From: Kofleriaceae bacterium
Lineage (GTDB): Bacteria; Myxococcota_A; Polyangia; Haliangiales; Haliangiaceae
Direction: 5' to 3'
Length of the DNA: 52,951 nucleotides
Assembly (NCBI GenBank): GCA_018058095.1
Contig: JAGPCO010000045.1
Span: forward strand, 1 to 52,951
In this document: positions 35,989-44,445 of the stretch, piece by piece
Position numbering within the stretch: the first letter of the stretch is position 1
How the letters are laid out: each line of letters starts with the position of its first letter
The notes under the pieces: model-generated
What the model was told of the DNA's origin: nothing
Databases searched by the model: none
The model's input: the letters and a program-made list of their open reading frames with translations, nothing else
Translations under genes and position numbers: made by a program

Positions 35989-36055
35989 CCTGGAGTGCCC
36001 CTCACCAGGCGTCGCTGCGGCATGATCGCGACATGCGAGGCGAGGACCGGTTCGA

Positions 36056-37120
36056 GTGACCATCGCAGGGGCAGCTCCGGCACGTTCCTTCGAGGCGGTC
36101 AGCCGGCTGGACGACGCGGCGCTCGAGGTGTTGCTGCGCGGCGAAGACGCGACGGCGCGGGTGTGGGCCGTGTGGGTGCTGGGCCTGCGGCGAGGCGGAA
36201 CCGATGCGGCGCTGACCAGCCGGCTCGCGCGCGAACCCAGCCCGGGTGTGCGACGTGCGTTGTGCGTGGTCCTGGCCGGTCATGGTCACGTCGACCTGGT
36301 GATCGCCATGGCTCGGTACGACACGGCCGGTGAGGTTCGAGCGGCGGCGACGACTCACCTGATGCGCCTGGCTCGGGCCGGGCGGGTGGACTGGGGCGTG
36401 CTGGCGGAGCGGCTCGGCGACGACGGCACGGTCCGCATGGCGTTGCTGCAGGAGCTCGGCCCCGAGGCGCCACCGGCGCTGCGCGAGGCTGCGGTCACCA
36501 ACCTCGACGATGTCGACGCCGCGGTCCGGGCCGAGGCCTTCGATGCCGCGACCCGGCTGCATGCTGCGGGCCTGGTCGCGGGGGGTGTCCTCGCCGGCTG
36601 GCTCGACGCAGCGGGCCCCGAGCTGGCACAGCCGCGGCGGTGGGACGAGGCGGAGCCCTCGATCATCGCCGAGCGGCGGTTCGCGCTGCTGCGCTGGCTG
36701 GTCGCGGGGCCAGTGGCGGCGGTCGCCGAGGTGCTCGCGACGTGTAGCCTCGAGGTGCGCGAGCTGGCGTTGCGGACGCGACCCGATCTGGCCACGACCG
36801 CGCTTGCGCCGCTGGCGCACACCGACGCGGCGCTGTTCGATCGCGTCGCGACCACGCTGGGACTGACGCTGGCAGCCGCGCCGACGGTCCTGGTCGAACA
36901 GCTCGCCATCCGCTGGCTCGAGGCGCTCGAGGCATCCGACGCAGGCATCGCCGGCGCCGGCGCCGGGCTGCTCGATCGCCTCGATGCCCGGCTCGCCCGG
37001 CTCGACACGGTCATGGACGCCGCACCGGGCGACGACGAAGACGAAGAGGTGGCGGTGGGCATCGAGCTGGCTGTGGTGGCGGGGCGCCGCCTGATGCTGG
37101 AGTTGCGGCGCCGCGGCTGA
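36056..37120 (+). CDS. HEAT-repeat-like helical protein
   Basis: 354 aa from GTG 36056. No signal peptide. The sequence is made of helix pairs of about 35 residues with Ala/Leu/Arg patterns (for example DDAALEVLLRGEDATARVWAVWVLGLRRGG, EVRAAATTHLMRLARAG, AAVRAEAFDAATRLHAAG), like HEAT/armadillo repeats. A short acidic run (GDDEDEE) is near the C-terminus. Probably a cytosolic scaffold; partner unknown. Confidence 0.78.
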   Translation: MTIAGAAPARSFEAVSRLDDAALEVLLRGEDATARVWAVWVLGLRRGGTDAALTSRLAREPSPGVRRALCVVLAGHGHVDLVIAMARYDTAGEVRAAATTHLMRLARAGRVDWGVLAERLGDDGTVRMALLQELGPEAPPALREAAVTNLDDVDAAVRAEAFDAATRLHAAGLVAGGVLAGWLDAAGPELAQPRRWDEAEPSIIAERRFALLRWLVAGPVAAVAEVLATCSLEVRELALRTRPDLATTALAPLAHTDAALFDRVATTLGLTLAAAPTVLVEQLAIRWLEALEASDAGIAGAGAGLLDRLDARLARLDTVMDAAPGDDEDEEVAVGIELAVVAGRRLMLELRRRG

Positions 37121-37392
37121 TCGCCGCGGCTGGCAGGCGCGCGTTCGAGGCTGAGCATCACCCGACGTGTCAGCCGATGGCGCGTGGGGCACAGTGGGTG
37201 CCCACGAACGTGCGCACCGAGGTGGTGGCGTGAAGGGGCAGAGGCGAGGTGACGCAGAAGCGACCACGTACGGGTGTGAACGACCGGCGACGAGGGCCCG
37301 GCAAGGACGGGCACAAGGGCGGGGAGGCAGGTCCGAGTCCGGCAAACCCGGTACCTTCGCGCCCTGGCCCGGGGCTTGCTGAGGCGGCGGGC

Positions 37393-37884
37393 ATGAACCA
37401 CAAGCTCGCACTGGCATCTCTTCTCCTCGCGCTCTCCTCGACGGTCGCCTGCGGCGGTGACGACGGCGGCGGTGGCGGCGACTACTCGGCGGCGGACATC
37501 GAGGCGGCGGCGCCGAGCGGCACCATCGAGGGCACGGCCTGGACCATGGCGGCGGCGCTGGTGCGCCTCGAGGACGACGGTGAGCTGTCGGTCGAGCTGT
37601 CGGGCACGGCGCAGACCGAGGCGTGCCCGTTCCTGCTCGAGGGTGACTCGCCCGGCGTGTTGTTCTCGGTGGCCGGGGCGGCCGGCGAGTACCCGCTGCA
37701 CTTCACCAGCTTCACCGACGCGCAGACGGTCACCATGTTCGTGCCGCCGGCGCAGAACTTCATCGCCACGTCGGGGATGATCGTGGTGTCGAACCTGACC
37801 GCGACCGAGGTCACCATCGGCCTCGTCGCCGACGCCGACACCAGCGTGGTCAACGGCACGTTCACGACCACGCTGTGCGAGTAG
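37393..37884 (+). CDS. Small lipoprotein of unknown function
   Basis: 163 aa from ATG 37393 (GAGGCGG just upstream). The lipoprotein signal LALASLLLALSSTVAC is followed by GGDDGGGGGDY. The mature part is beta-rich (GTIEGTAWTMAAALVRLEDDGELSVEL, EYPLHFTSFTDAQTVTMFV) with two cysteines likely forming one disulfide. No known family. The 272 nt upstream shows no gene. Confidence 0.85.
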   Translation: MNHKLALASLLLALSSTVACGGDDGGGGGDYSAADIEAAAPSGTIEGTAWTMAAALVRLEDDGELSVELSGTAQTEACPFLLEGDSPGVLFSVAGAAGEYPLHFTSFTDAQTVTMFVPPAQNFIATSGMIVVSNLTATEVTIGLVADADTSVVNGTFTTTLCE

Positions 37885-37888
37885 GCGG

Positions 37889-38245
37889 TCAGGCGCGACC
37901 GTCGCTCACGGCGCGACGCAGGTCGTAGGCGCACGCGGCCAGCCAGGCCCGGCACTCGGCGTCGGTCGCGAAGTAGCGGCGGGCGTGGTGCTGCACGTCG
38001 TCGGACGGGAAGTCGGGATCGTCGAGCAGCGTCTCGATCTGGCCGATGACCCGGTCCGCCTCGTCGGCGCCGCGGCTGGCGACGAAGGCAGCGGCGACGA
38101 CCTCGTCGGCGCTGGTGCCGTGTGCGTCGGCGAGCACCGCGGCCAGCGTCGGCGCCACCGCCAGCGGGCGGATCCAGTCGGTCAGGTACCGCCACAGCTC
38201 GTCGGGCAGGGTCAGGGCGGATGGGACAGGGGGCGGCATGGGCAT
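37889..38245 (-). CDS. Small soluble hypothetical protein
   Basis: 118 aa from ATG 38245 (MPMPPPVPSALTLPDELWRYL); upstream in-frame sequence looks non-coding. All-helical, with DDVQHHARRYFATDAECRAWLAAC near the end. No family recognised. It ends 4 nt from the convergent lipoprotein gene and is divergent from the gene at 38359. Confidence 0.72.
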   Translation of the reverse strand: MPMPPPVPSALTLPDELWRYLTDWIRPLAVAPTLAAVLADAHGTSADEVVAAAFVASRGADEADRVIGQIETLLDDPDFPSDDVQHHARRYFATDAECRAWLAACAYDLRRAVSDGRA

Positions 38246-38358
38246 GGGCCGTGGCTTTCGACGGCCCACCGGCCCGGTTGCGCCGGGTCCGGCAAGTGGC
38301 CGAGACCTATCAGGAAGACACCCGGCAACCAGCCCGGCCCGGGGCCGATAGCGGCGGC

Positions 38359-39219
38359 GTGACCCACAAGCTCGACGACGCGGGGGCCGGTCGACAGAAG
38401 CAACACCGGCAGGACCTCGCGCCGCGGCGTCATGCCGCGCCCGAGCCAGCGGTGACGTTCGGCGAGGGCCGCCGCGGCGGCACGCCGGGCAAGGACACGC
38501 TGGCCCCAACGTTCGCCGGTGAGCCGGTCGCCATCTGCGCCGCTTGCCTGCGTCAGGTCCTGGTCGGCGTGGTCGAGCTGCGCGGCACGCTGCCGGTGCT
38601 GGAGGCCGCGCTGCGTGACCGCCGCGCGCTCGCGCCCGACGCGGTCAAGCGCGTGCGTCTCGTGCTGCAGACGGGTGACCAGATGATGCGGGTCGCGCGC
38701 GAGCTCAAGGGCGTCACCATCTCGCCGGTCATCAACGTGCTGTGGGACCGCGCCGTGCGCGAGCGCGAGGTGGTGCGGCCGCGCGTGCTCGCGCTGCTCG
38801 CCGTGCAGGATCGCCTGCTCGGCAAGGGTGGCAGCTCGGCCGCCGCCCCGTCGGGCGCCGATCGCCGCTGGGTCCAGGCAGCCGACCGCCTGGCCGACCT
38901 CACCCTGCGCGGCGACAGCAGCGCCGCCAACCCGCACGTCGCCGCCGCTACCGCCGCCCGCGCCGACGCCGCCAGCAGCGACGACCTGCGCCGCGCCTAC
39001 GCCCCGCCCGACCTCGCAGTCCCCGGCGTCGCTGCCACCAGCGAGCGCAGCCCAAGCTCGGCCAAGCCGGTACCAGGCCGGGCAGGTCCCATGCAGCGTG
39101 CCGGCAGGGTGAGCCCCGACGCCCGCAAGAGTGCTGCTCCGCGGCCGGAGGCCGGGCCAACCTCGCCACTCGTCACCGAGGAGCCGGTCGGCGACGATCC
39201 TGGAGCCGACGAACCATGA
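38359..39219 (+). CDS. Hypothetical protein with Arg/Ala/Pro-rich tail
   Basis: About 286 aa if started at GTG 38359; the start is uncertain because the N-terminal 50 residues are low-complexity and basic. A folded core spans roughly residues 55-150 (ICAACLRQVLVGVVELRGTLPVLEAALRDRRALAPDAVKRVRLVLQTGDQMMRVARELKG), followed by an Ala/Ser/Pro/Arg tail. Its stop overlaps the next gene as ATGA, so the two are coupled. No family recognised. Confidence 0.6.
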   Translation: MTHKLDDAGAGRQKQHRQDLAPRRHAAPEPAVTFGEGRRGGTPGKDTLAPTFAGEPVAICAACLRQVLVGVVELRGTLPVLEAALRDRRALAPDAVKRVRLVLQTGDQMMRVARELKGVTISPVINVLWDRAVREREVVRPRVLALLAVQDRLLGKGGSSAAAPSGADRRWVQAADRLADLTLRGDSSAANPHVAAATAARADAASSDDLRRAYAPPDLAVPGVAATSERSPSSAKPVPGRAGPMQRAGRVSPDARKSAAPRPEAGPTSPLVTEEPVGDDPGADEP

Positions 39220-39449
39220 CGACCCGGCTCGACGAAGGCACCGCGATCGCGGGCGCCCGGGCGGTCGCGGCGGAGCGCGGCTGGCGGTGGGAGGCGCCCG
39301 TCAAGGCGCGCCGGAGCCGGACGTGGTGGCCGCTGGGTCGGCGTACCTGGGAGGTCCGCACCAACGCGGAGCACATCGGGTGCAATGTCCTGGTCGTCCT
39401 CGACGCGGCGACCGGCCGGGTGGTGCGAGCGGCCTGGTTGCCGCGCTGA
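39216..39449 (+). CDS. Small basic protein, coupled to upstream gene
   Basis: 77 aa starting in the ATGA overlap with the preceding gene. The sequence (ending WEVRTNAEHIGCNVLVVLDAATGRVVRAAWLPR) looks like a compact alpha/beta fold with Trp/Arg-rich middle, reminiscent of small PepSY-like or nuclear-transport-factor-like pieces, but not assignable. The coupling is the main evidence that it is real. Convergent with the E1 beta gene. Confidence 0.62.
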   Translation: MTTRLDEGTAIAGARAVAAERGWRWEAPVKARRSRTWWPLGRRTWEVRTNAEHIGCNVLVVLDAATGRVVRAAWLPR

Positions 39450-39460
39450 GGCGGCGACCG

Positions 39461-40522
39461 CTACGGCTGGTGCTGGGCCAGCTCGAGCAGCGCGGCCTTG
39501 ATGCCGGCGACCTGCGGCACCGACGCCATCTCCAGGCTGTCGGCCAGGCCGATGCCCGGCACGTGAGCGCCGGCCAGGAGGCGCGGCGGCGCGTGCAGCT
39601 CGTAGAACAGCTCCTCGACGATGCGGCGGATGAGGTGCTCGCCGAAGTTGGTGATCTCGGTGTCCTCGTTGAGGCACAACACGCGGTTGGTCTTGCGCAC
39701 GCTGGCGACGATGGCGTCCCAGTCGTACGGGTGCAGCGAGCGCAGGTCGATCACCTCGACGTCGACGCCCTGCTCGGCCAGCTCGCTCGCCGCCGCCAGC
39801 GCCATGTGGACGCTGCGACCGTAGGTGATGACGCTGACCGAGGTGCCGGCGCGGGCGACCGCGGCCTTGCCGATCGGGATGTACAGCTCCTCGAGCGGCG
39901 GCCAGTTCGCCTTCCAGCCCGAGCGATCGCCGAGCGGGGCGTCGATCATCTGCGCCAGCAGCTTCTCGTCGGCCGGCTCGCCCGGCAGCAGCTCGTCGGG
40001 CCGCGCCTTGTGCCGCAGCAGCGCCTTGGGCTCGAGGAACATGACCGGGTTGGGGTCGACGATGGCCGACAGCAGCAGGCCGTAGGCGTCGCGCGGGTTG
40101 GACGGCATCACGATCTTCCAGCCGGGCAGCCGGGTCGCGGTCGCGTCGAACGAGTGCGAGTGGTACAGCGAGCCGCGGATGCCGGCGCCGACGGGGGTGC
40201 GCAGCACCAGCGGCACGTTCCAGTCGCCGCCCGAGGCCCACAGCGTGTTGCCGGCGATCTTGAGCAGGTCGATCGTGTTGAAGGCGTAGTCGCAGAACTG
40301 GATCTCGGCGACCGGGCGCTGCCCGGCCAGGGCCAGGCCGATGGCCATGCCGACGATGCCGCGCTCGTCGAGCGGGGTGTTCCACGCGGTCTGCAGGCCC
40401 TGGGTGCCGGTGAACACGCCGCCCAGCGGCGGGCCGACGTCCTCGCCGAAGATGTCGGTCACGCCGAGCCGGGACTCGCCGACGTGCAGGGCCATACGAA
40501 TGGCCTGGATCATGGTCGCCAT
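39461..40522 (-). CDS. 2-oxoacid dehydrogenase E1 component, beta subunit
   Basis: 353 aa from ATG 40522 (MATMIQAIRMALH). It has the features of the pyruvate / branched-chain 2-oxoacid dehydrogenase E1 beta subunit: FGEDVGPPLGGVFTGTQGL, NTPLDERGIVGMAIGLAL, EIQFCDYAFNTIDLLKIAGN, HSHSFDATATRLPGWKIVMPS and VEVIDLRSLHPYDWDAIVASVRKTNRVLCLNED. With E1 alpha it decarboxylates a 2-oxoacid on thiamine diphosphate and passes the acyl group to a lipoyl E2. The ATG overlaps the E1 alpha stop (TGATG). No E2 or E3 gene is in the window; substrate cannot be decided between pyruvate and branched-chain acids. Confidence 0.93.
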   Translation of the reverse strand: MATMIQAIRMALHVGESRLGVTDIFGEDVGPPLGGVFTGTQGLQTAWNTPLDERGIVGMAIGLALAGQRPVAEIQFCDYAFNTIDLLKIAGNTLWASGGDWNVPLVLRTPVGAGIRGSLYHSHSFDATATRLPGWKIVMPSNPRDAYGLLLSAIVDPNPVMFLEPKALLRHKARPDELLPGEPADEKLLAQMIDAPLGDRSGWKANWPPLEELYIPIGKAAVARAGTSVSVITYGRSVHMALAAASELAEQGVDVEVIDLRSLHPYDWDAIVASVRKTNRVLCLNEDTEITNFGEHLIRRIVEELFYELHAPPRLLAGAHVPGIGLADSLEMASVPQVAGIKAALLELAQHQP

Positions 40523-41544
40523 CAGCGCGCTCCTCCGACCAGGTTGACGTCCGTGAACACGTGGTCCCAGATGGACTCGGGCGCCGGCGCCGGCTCTTCC
40601 CTCACGCGCTTGGCCGCCTCGCCCAGGGCCAGGGTCAGCGCCTCGCGCTTGGCGTCGATGTCGGCCCGGGTGAGCACGCCGCGGCCGATCAGGGTCGCCT
40701 CGTACCGGGCCAGGCAGTCGGTCTCCTCGCGCACCGGGTTGGCGCCGCTGGCCGACGAGTGGCCGCGCAGGCGCGACACCATGGCCTCGAGCAGGTACGG
40801 CTTGCGCTCGGTCCGCACGTAGTGGAGCGCGGTCTGCAGCGCGGCCCAGCTCGCCTCCGGGTCGTTGCCATCGACGACCACCGTCGGCATGTTGTGCGGC
40901 TTGCCGCGGTCCGACACGTGGTCGTAGCCGTGCTGGCCCTCGAACGGGGTCGAGATGCCGTAGCGGTTGTTGGTGACGATCATCAGCATGGGCAGCTCGT
41001 GGCCGCGGCGCGAGCTCCACACCAGCGCGGTCGCGAAGTCGCCCTCGGCCGAGCCGGCGTCGCCGCCCTGGACGATGGTGACGCCCTTGGCGCCGGTGCC
41101 GCGCCGCTGCGCGTGGGCGGTGCCGATGGCGATCGAGAACTGCACCTCGATGGGCGAGCTGACCGGCACCAGGTTCCACTCGCGCCGCGAGTAGTGGCCG
41201 GCGAAGTTGCGGCCCTTGCTGTACGGGTCGGTCGCGGTGTTCTTCATCTGCCGCAGCGAGTCGACCGGGTCGGCGCCCATGGCCAGCAGCGTCGCGCTCG
41301 AGCGGTAGTGCAGGTGCAGGTAGTCGTGGTCGACGCCGGCGCCCTTGTCGACCAGCAGGCCGAGCGGGACGTTGAACGCCTCCTCGCCCGGGCCGCCGAT
41401 CCAGAAGAACCCGTCGCCCTGCTTGTACATGGTGATCAGGCGCTCCTCGAGCACGCGGGCCCGGAGCATCAGATCGTGGATCTTGAGGCTGGTGTCGGCC
41501 GGCAGCGGCGGGGCGGCTGCGGCAGCGGTGGAGGTGCTGGTCAC
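40522..41544 (-). CDS. 2-oxoacid dehydrogenase E1 component, alpha subunit
   Basis: 340 aa from GTG 41544 (an in-frame GTG at 41571 is the alternative; neither has a clear Shine-Dalgarno). The thiamine-diphosphate motif GGDAGSAEGDF...NNRYGI is present. Other family marks are LEERLITMYKQGDGFFWIGGPGEEAFNV, HDYLHLHYRSSATLLAMG, GRNFAGHYSRREWNLVPVSSPIEVQFSIAIG and SRLRGHSSASGANPVREETD (phosphorylation-loop region). Translationally coupled to E1 beta by TGATG. Partner E2/E3 not seen nearby. Confidence 0.92.
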   Translation of the reverse strand: MTSTSTAAAAAPPLPADTSLKIHDLMLRARVLEERLITMYKQGDGFFWIGGPGEEAFNVPLGLLVDKGAGVDHDYLHLHYRSSATLLAMGADPVDSLRQMKNTATDPYSKGRNFAGHYSRREWNLVPVSSPIEVQFSIAIGTAHAQRRGTGAKGVTIVQGGDAGSAEGDFATALVWSSRRGHELPMLMIVTNNRYGISTPFEGQHGYDHVSDRGKPHNMPTVVVDGNDPEASWAALQTALHYVRTERKPYLLEAMVSRLRGHSSASGANPVREETDCLARYEATLIGRGVLTRADIDAKREALTLALGEAAKRVREEPAPAPESIWDHVFTDVNLVGGAR

Positions 41545-41642
41545 GGCCAGTTGGTACCGCAAACCGCGCACGTCGGCGACGGTCCGGGCGCGCCGAAATC
41601 GCCCCGGTCGATCGCCGCGGGGGCACCCGGCCCGCCCGGGAC

Positions 41643-43736
41643 CTACTCGATCGGCGTGCGCTCGGCGCAGCGGTTGTTGATGCAGGTGGTGCCCTCGAGC
41701 ACCCCGCAGCAGTCGCCGTCGGTCGCGCAGGTCTCGTCGGTGTTGGAGCAGCCGGCTGGCTGGTCGACGCAGGCCAGGACGGGCTCACCCTCGGGGGTGA
41801 AGTCGACCGGCCGACAGAAGCCGCCGCAGCAGTCGGCGCCCGACTCGCAGGTGGCGCCCAGGTCGCGGCACGGTTCCATCGCCGCGTAGGCGCGCATGTT
41901 GCCGGCGCCGAGCTCCTGCCCAGGCAGGTAGAAGGCCGGGTGGCTCGGGTCCTGGCCGGCCGCCATCTTGGTGGCGTAGTCGAGGTCGATGGCCGCGACC
42001 CACAGCTTCTTGCGCTTGCTGTTCTCGACGAACTCGTCGCTGGTGTTGGCGACGGTGCCGCCCGGGGCCAGGGTGTGGCCATAGGTGCGGCGGCTGGTGA
42101 ACATGATCCAGTAGTAGCCGCCGACCGGGATGGGCAGCACCGTGGCCTCGTACGAGCGGTTGTTGTCCTCGTCCTCGCCGCCGGGGAGGATGCTGGCGCC
42201 GGCGCCGTCGCGGCCGTTGGCGGCCGGCAGCGTGCTGAACAGGTTCTGCGCCGGGGTGGCGCCGAGCGCGACCAGGCGCAGCTCGGCGGTGTTGCCGTGC
42301 TCGGTGTCGAACGCGGTGCCGGCCTGGTACACCACGGCGCCGCTGTCGGGCAGGAAGCTGGGCCAGCCGACGATGCCGGAGCCCACGGTGACCGCGATCG
42401 CGGGCGGGCCGAACACCGGCGGGGCCTGCGTCAGGTCGACGCTGCTCACCGCCAGGTTGCGCGAGTTGCCCTGGTGCCAGGTGAAGGCCACCTTGTCGCC
42501 GGCCGGGGCGAACGCCGGCGTCAGCGCGTACTGCACCGCGTCGGTGAACGATGGCGCCGCCACCTCGAGGCCGGTCGCGGTGTCGTACAGGCGCGAGCGG
42601 AACGTGCCGGACAGGCCGCGGATGGGGCTGCCCGAGGCCGGGATGCCGTTGGACAGGGCCAGCGCGCCGTTGGGCGTGAGCGCCGCGAACGACCACATGC
42701 GGCCGTCGGTGTTGGTCAGGCGGGTGGTCGAGCTGCCGTCGGCGCCGAGGTCGAAGCTGCGGCTGTCGATCGGGTTGCTGCTGCTCCACGACACACCCGA
42801 CACCATCACGTTGCCCTGAGCGCTGACCGAGTGGCACACCGTGCAGCCGGCCTGCACCACCTCGGCGTTGCCGCCGGGCTTGACCCGCAACACGCCGCCA
42901 CCACCGGCCAGCGGCGAGTTGTACGAGTTGTAGTAGATGATGCCCTTGAGGTCGCCCTGGGCGATCCTGGCGGTGCGGGTGACCGGCCCGGTGACCTGCC
43001 CGCCGGCCAGCTTGGTCGCGGTGAGCGTGACCGTCTGGCCCGAGCCGGCCGAGGTGGTGAGCGCGTCCCAGATGGCCGGCGGCAGCGTCGCGCCCGGGCG
43101 GGCGGTGGCGCCGACGAAGCCCTCGTACTGGAAGTCGCCGACCTGGGCGGTGATACGCAGCGCGTCGGTGGCGCCACCGCCGTACTGCATGAACGGCGCG
43201 GCCAGGCCACGCGGGAACACGGTGGCCTCGTACGGGAACAGCCACGCGAAGGCCGGGTCGGCCGTGCCGCCGCCGCGCAGCAGATCCTGGTCGGCGGTGG
43301 AGATCGGGCCCGGGTCGACGATGTTGACCCGCACCGTGACCATGGTCGACACCGTGGTGCTGCCGTAGGTGGCGCTGACCTCGACCTGGCCGGCAACGTC
43401 GCCGCGTGCGCGGAAGCCGCCGGTCTGGTTGATGGTGCCGACGACGACGTCGGCCACGGTCCAGGTCGCGGTGACTGGCTGGCCGTCGACGCGGGCGGTG
43501 AACGGCAGCGTGACCGGCACGCCGGTCGCGTCGATCACCGGGGCGAGCGGCTCGATCGTCAGGAGCCGCGGCGCGGCGTCGAACCACGGCATGGCGTCGG
43601 CCGACGATCCACCGCCGCCGTCGCCACCTCCACCCCCGGCGTCGCCGCCGCCGCCGTTGCCACCGTTGCCGCCACACGCCGCCGCCGCCAGGATCCACGC
43701 GCTCAGCACCGTCTTCGTCGAGACAAACTTGGCCAT
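41643..43736 (-). CDS. Large lipoprotein with single haem-c motif and cysteine-knot-like tail
   Basis: 697 aa from ATG 43736. The signal peptide ends LAAAAC (lipobox), followed by a Gly-rich linker. An Ig-like domain comes at about 60-130 (LTIEPLAPVIDATGVPVTLPFTARVDGQPVTATW), then a domain with CTVCHSV (one CxxCH, at about residue 300), then propeller-like repeats (TWHQGNSRNLAVSSVDLTQ, GWPSFLPDSGAVVYQAG). Two C-terminal CC-containing modules follow (CRDLGATCESGADCCGGFC and CSNTDETCATDGDCCG...CINNRC), resembling dickkopf-like or knottin folds found on myxobacterial surface proteins. Probably a surface-exposed electron-transfer or binding protein; function unknown. Confidence 0.83.
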   Translation of the reverse strand: MAKFVSTKTVLSAWILAAAACGGNGGNGGGGDAGGGGGDGGGGSSADAMPWFDAAPRLLTIEPLAPVIDATGVPVTLPFTARVDGQPVTATWTVADVVVGTINQTGGFRARGDVAGQVEVSATYGSTTVSTMVTVRVNIVDPGPISTADQDLLRGGGTADPAFAWLFPYEATVFPRGLAAPFMQYGGGATDALRITAQVGDFQYEGFVGATARPGATLPPAIWDALTTSAGSGQTVTLTATKLAGGQVTGPVTRTARIAQGDLKGIIYYNSYNSPLAGGGGVLRVKPGGNAEVVQAGCTVCHSVSAQGNVMVSGVSWSSSNPIDSRSFDLGADGSSTTRLTNTDGRMWSFAALTPNGALALSNGIPASGSPIRGLSGTFRSRLYDTATGLEVAAPSFTDAVQYALTPAFAPAGDKVAFTWHQGNSRNLAVSSVDLTQAPPVFGPPAIAVTVGSGIVGWPSFLPDSGAVVYQAGTAFDTEHGNTAELRLVALGATPAQNLFSTLPAANGRDGAGASILPGGEDEDNNRSYEATVLPIPVGGYYWIMFTSRRTYGHTLAPGGTVANTSDEFVENSKRKKLWVAAIDLDYATKMAAGQDPSHPAFYLPGQELGAGNMRAYAAMEPCRDLGATCESGADCCGGFCRPVDFTPEGEPVLACVDQPAGCSNTDETCATDGDCCGVLEGTTCINNRCAERTPIE

Positions 43737-43892
43737 CGTCGACCACTGTAGAGAACCGCCGCCACCCGCCGCAAGGATGGCAATGTGCGCACGCGCGCCA
43801 GCGTGCCGTCGGTGACGGCGCGGTCTCGGAGGCGTGTGGGTGGTGTGCGCGGCTGTACGAACCGCGCCGCGATTTGGCGATACGCTCCCAGC

Positions 43893-44408
43893 ATGGTCCG
43901 CAAGGTCGCCGCCCGCTACCCCACCGCCATCGACCCGGCCAAGGTCGGCCGGTACCCGGCCCTGACCAAGTCGGGCGGAGGTTACGTCTGGGACGAGGTC
44001 CTCGAGTACCGGGTGTGGTGCCACCCCGAGCGGGGCGCGCCCGATCACCACGACGGCGACGACTACTTCCTGGCCTTCGCGACGTACCCGAGGGCGCTGG
44101 CGTTCGCGCGCCGGACGCGCGGGGCCGAGGCGCCGCTGGTGCTGGTGCGGCAGCGGCAGTCCATCGACGAGCCCACGCCGGGGGTGTACGTCCACGTCAA
44201 GAAGGTGCGGATCACCGAGTGGCGGGTCGAGTGGCTCAGCCAGAGCCGGCGGACGCCGGGCATGCTGCGCGCGTTCTTCGCGCCCGACGCGCCGGCCAAC
44301 CGCCTCGAGCTCCTCCGCGGTGGATCGCTCCACGTCGCGCCCGCGCCCGCGCCCGCCCGCGCCCGCCGCCCGCGCGCTCGCCTGGCCCGCCCGCGTGCCC
44401 GGGCGTAG
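43893..44408 (+). CDS. Conserved hypothetical protein
   Basis: 171 aa from ATG 43893. The first 125 residues form a plausible compact domain (GGYVWDEVLEYRVWCHPERG, HDGDDYFLAFATYPRALAFARR, LVLVRQRQSIDEP..VYVHVKKVRITEWRVEWL). The last 30 residues are Arg/Ala/Pro-rich low complexity. No catalytic motif recognised; homologues are sometimes labelled GCN5-like, which the sequence does not support. It ends 37 nt before the PEGA gene. Confidence 0.75.
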   Translation: MVRKVAARYPTAIDPAKVGRYPALTKSGGGYVWDEVLEYRVWCHPERGAPDHHDGDDYFLAFATYPRALAFARRTRGAEAPLVLVRQRQSIDEPTPGVYVHVKKVRITEWRVEWLSQSRRTPGMLRAFFAPDAPANRLELLRGGSLHVAPAPAPARARRPRARLARPRARA

Positions 44409-44430
44409 CCGGCGGCGGCCGCCGCTCGGT

Positions 44431-44436
44431 TATACT
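44431..44436 (+). promoter_or_regulatory. -10-like element of the PEGA/kinase operon
   Basis: TATACT stands out in GC-rich sequence 10 nt before ATG 44446, leaving a very short 5' leader. The corresponding -35 region is not recognisable. Confidence 0.4.
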
Positions 44437-44445
44437 GCCGCCGCG

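Noticed and set aside
41545-42082. N-terminal extension of the E1 beta/alpha region in the +873-codon minus frame
   Set aside because: E1 beta begins at ATG 40522 by family alignment; the extension is antisense-like noise over the E1 alpha gene and the next lipoprotein.
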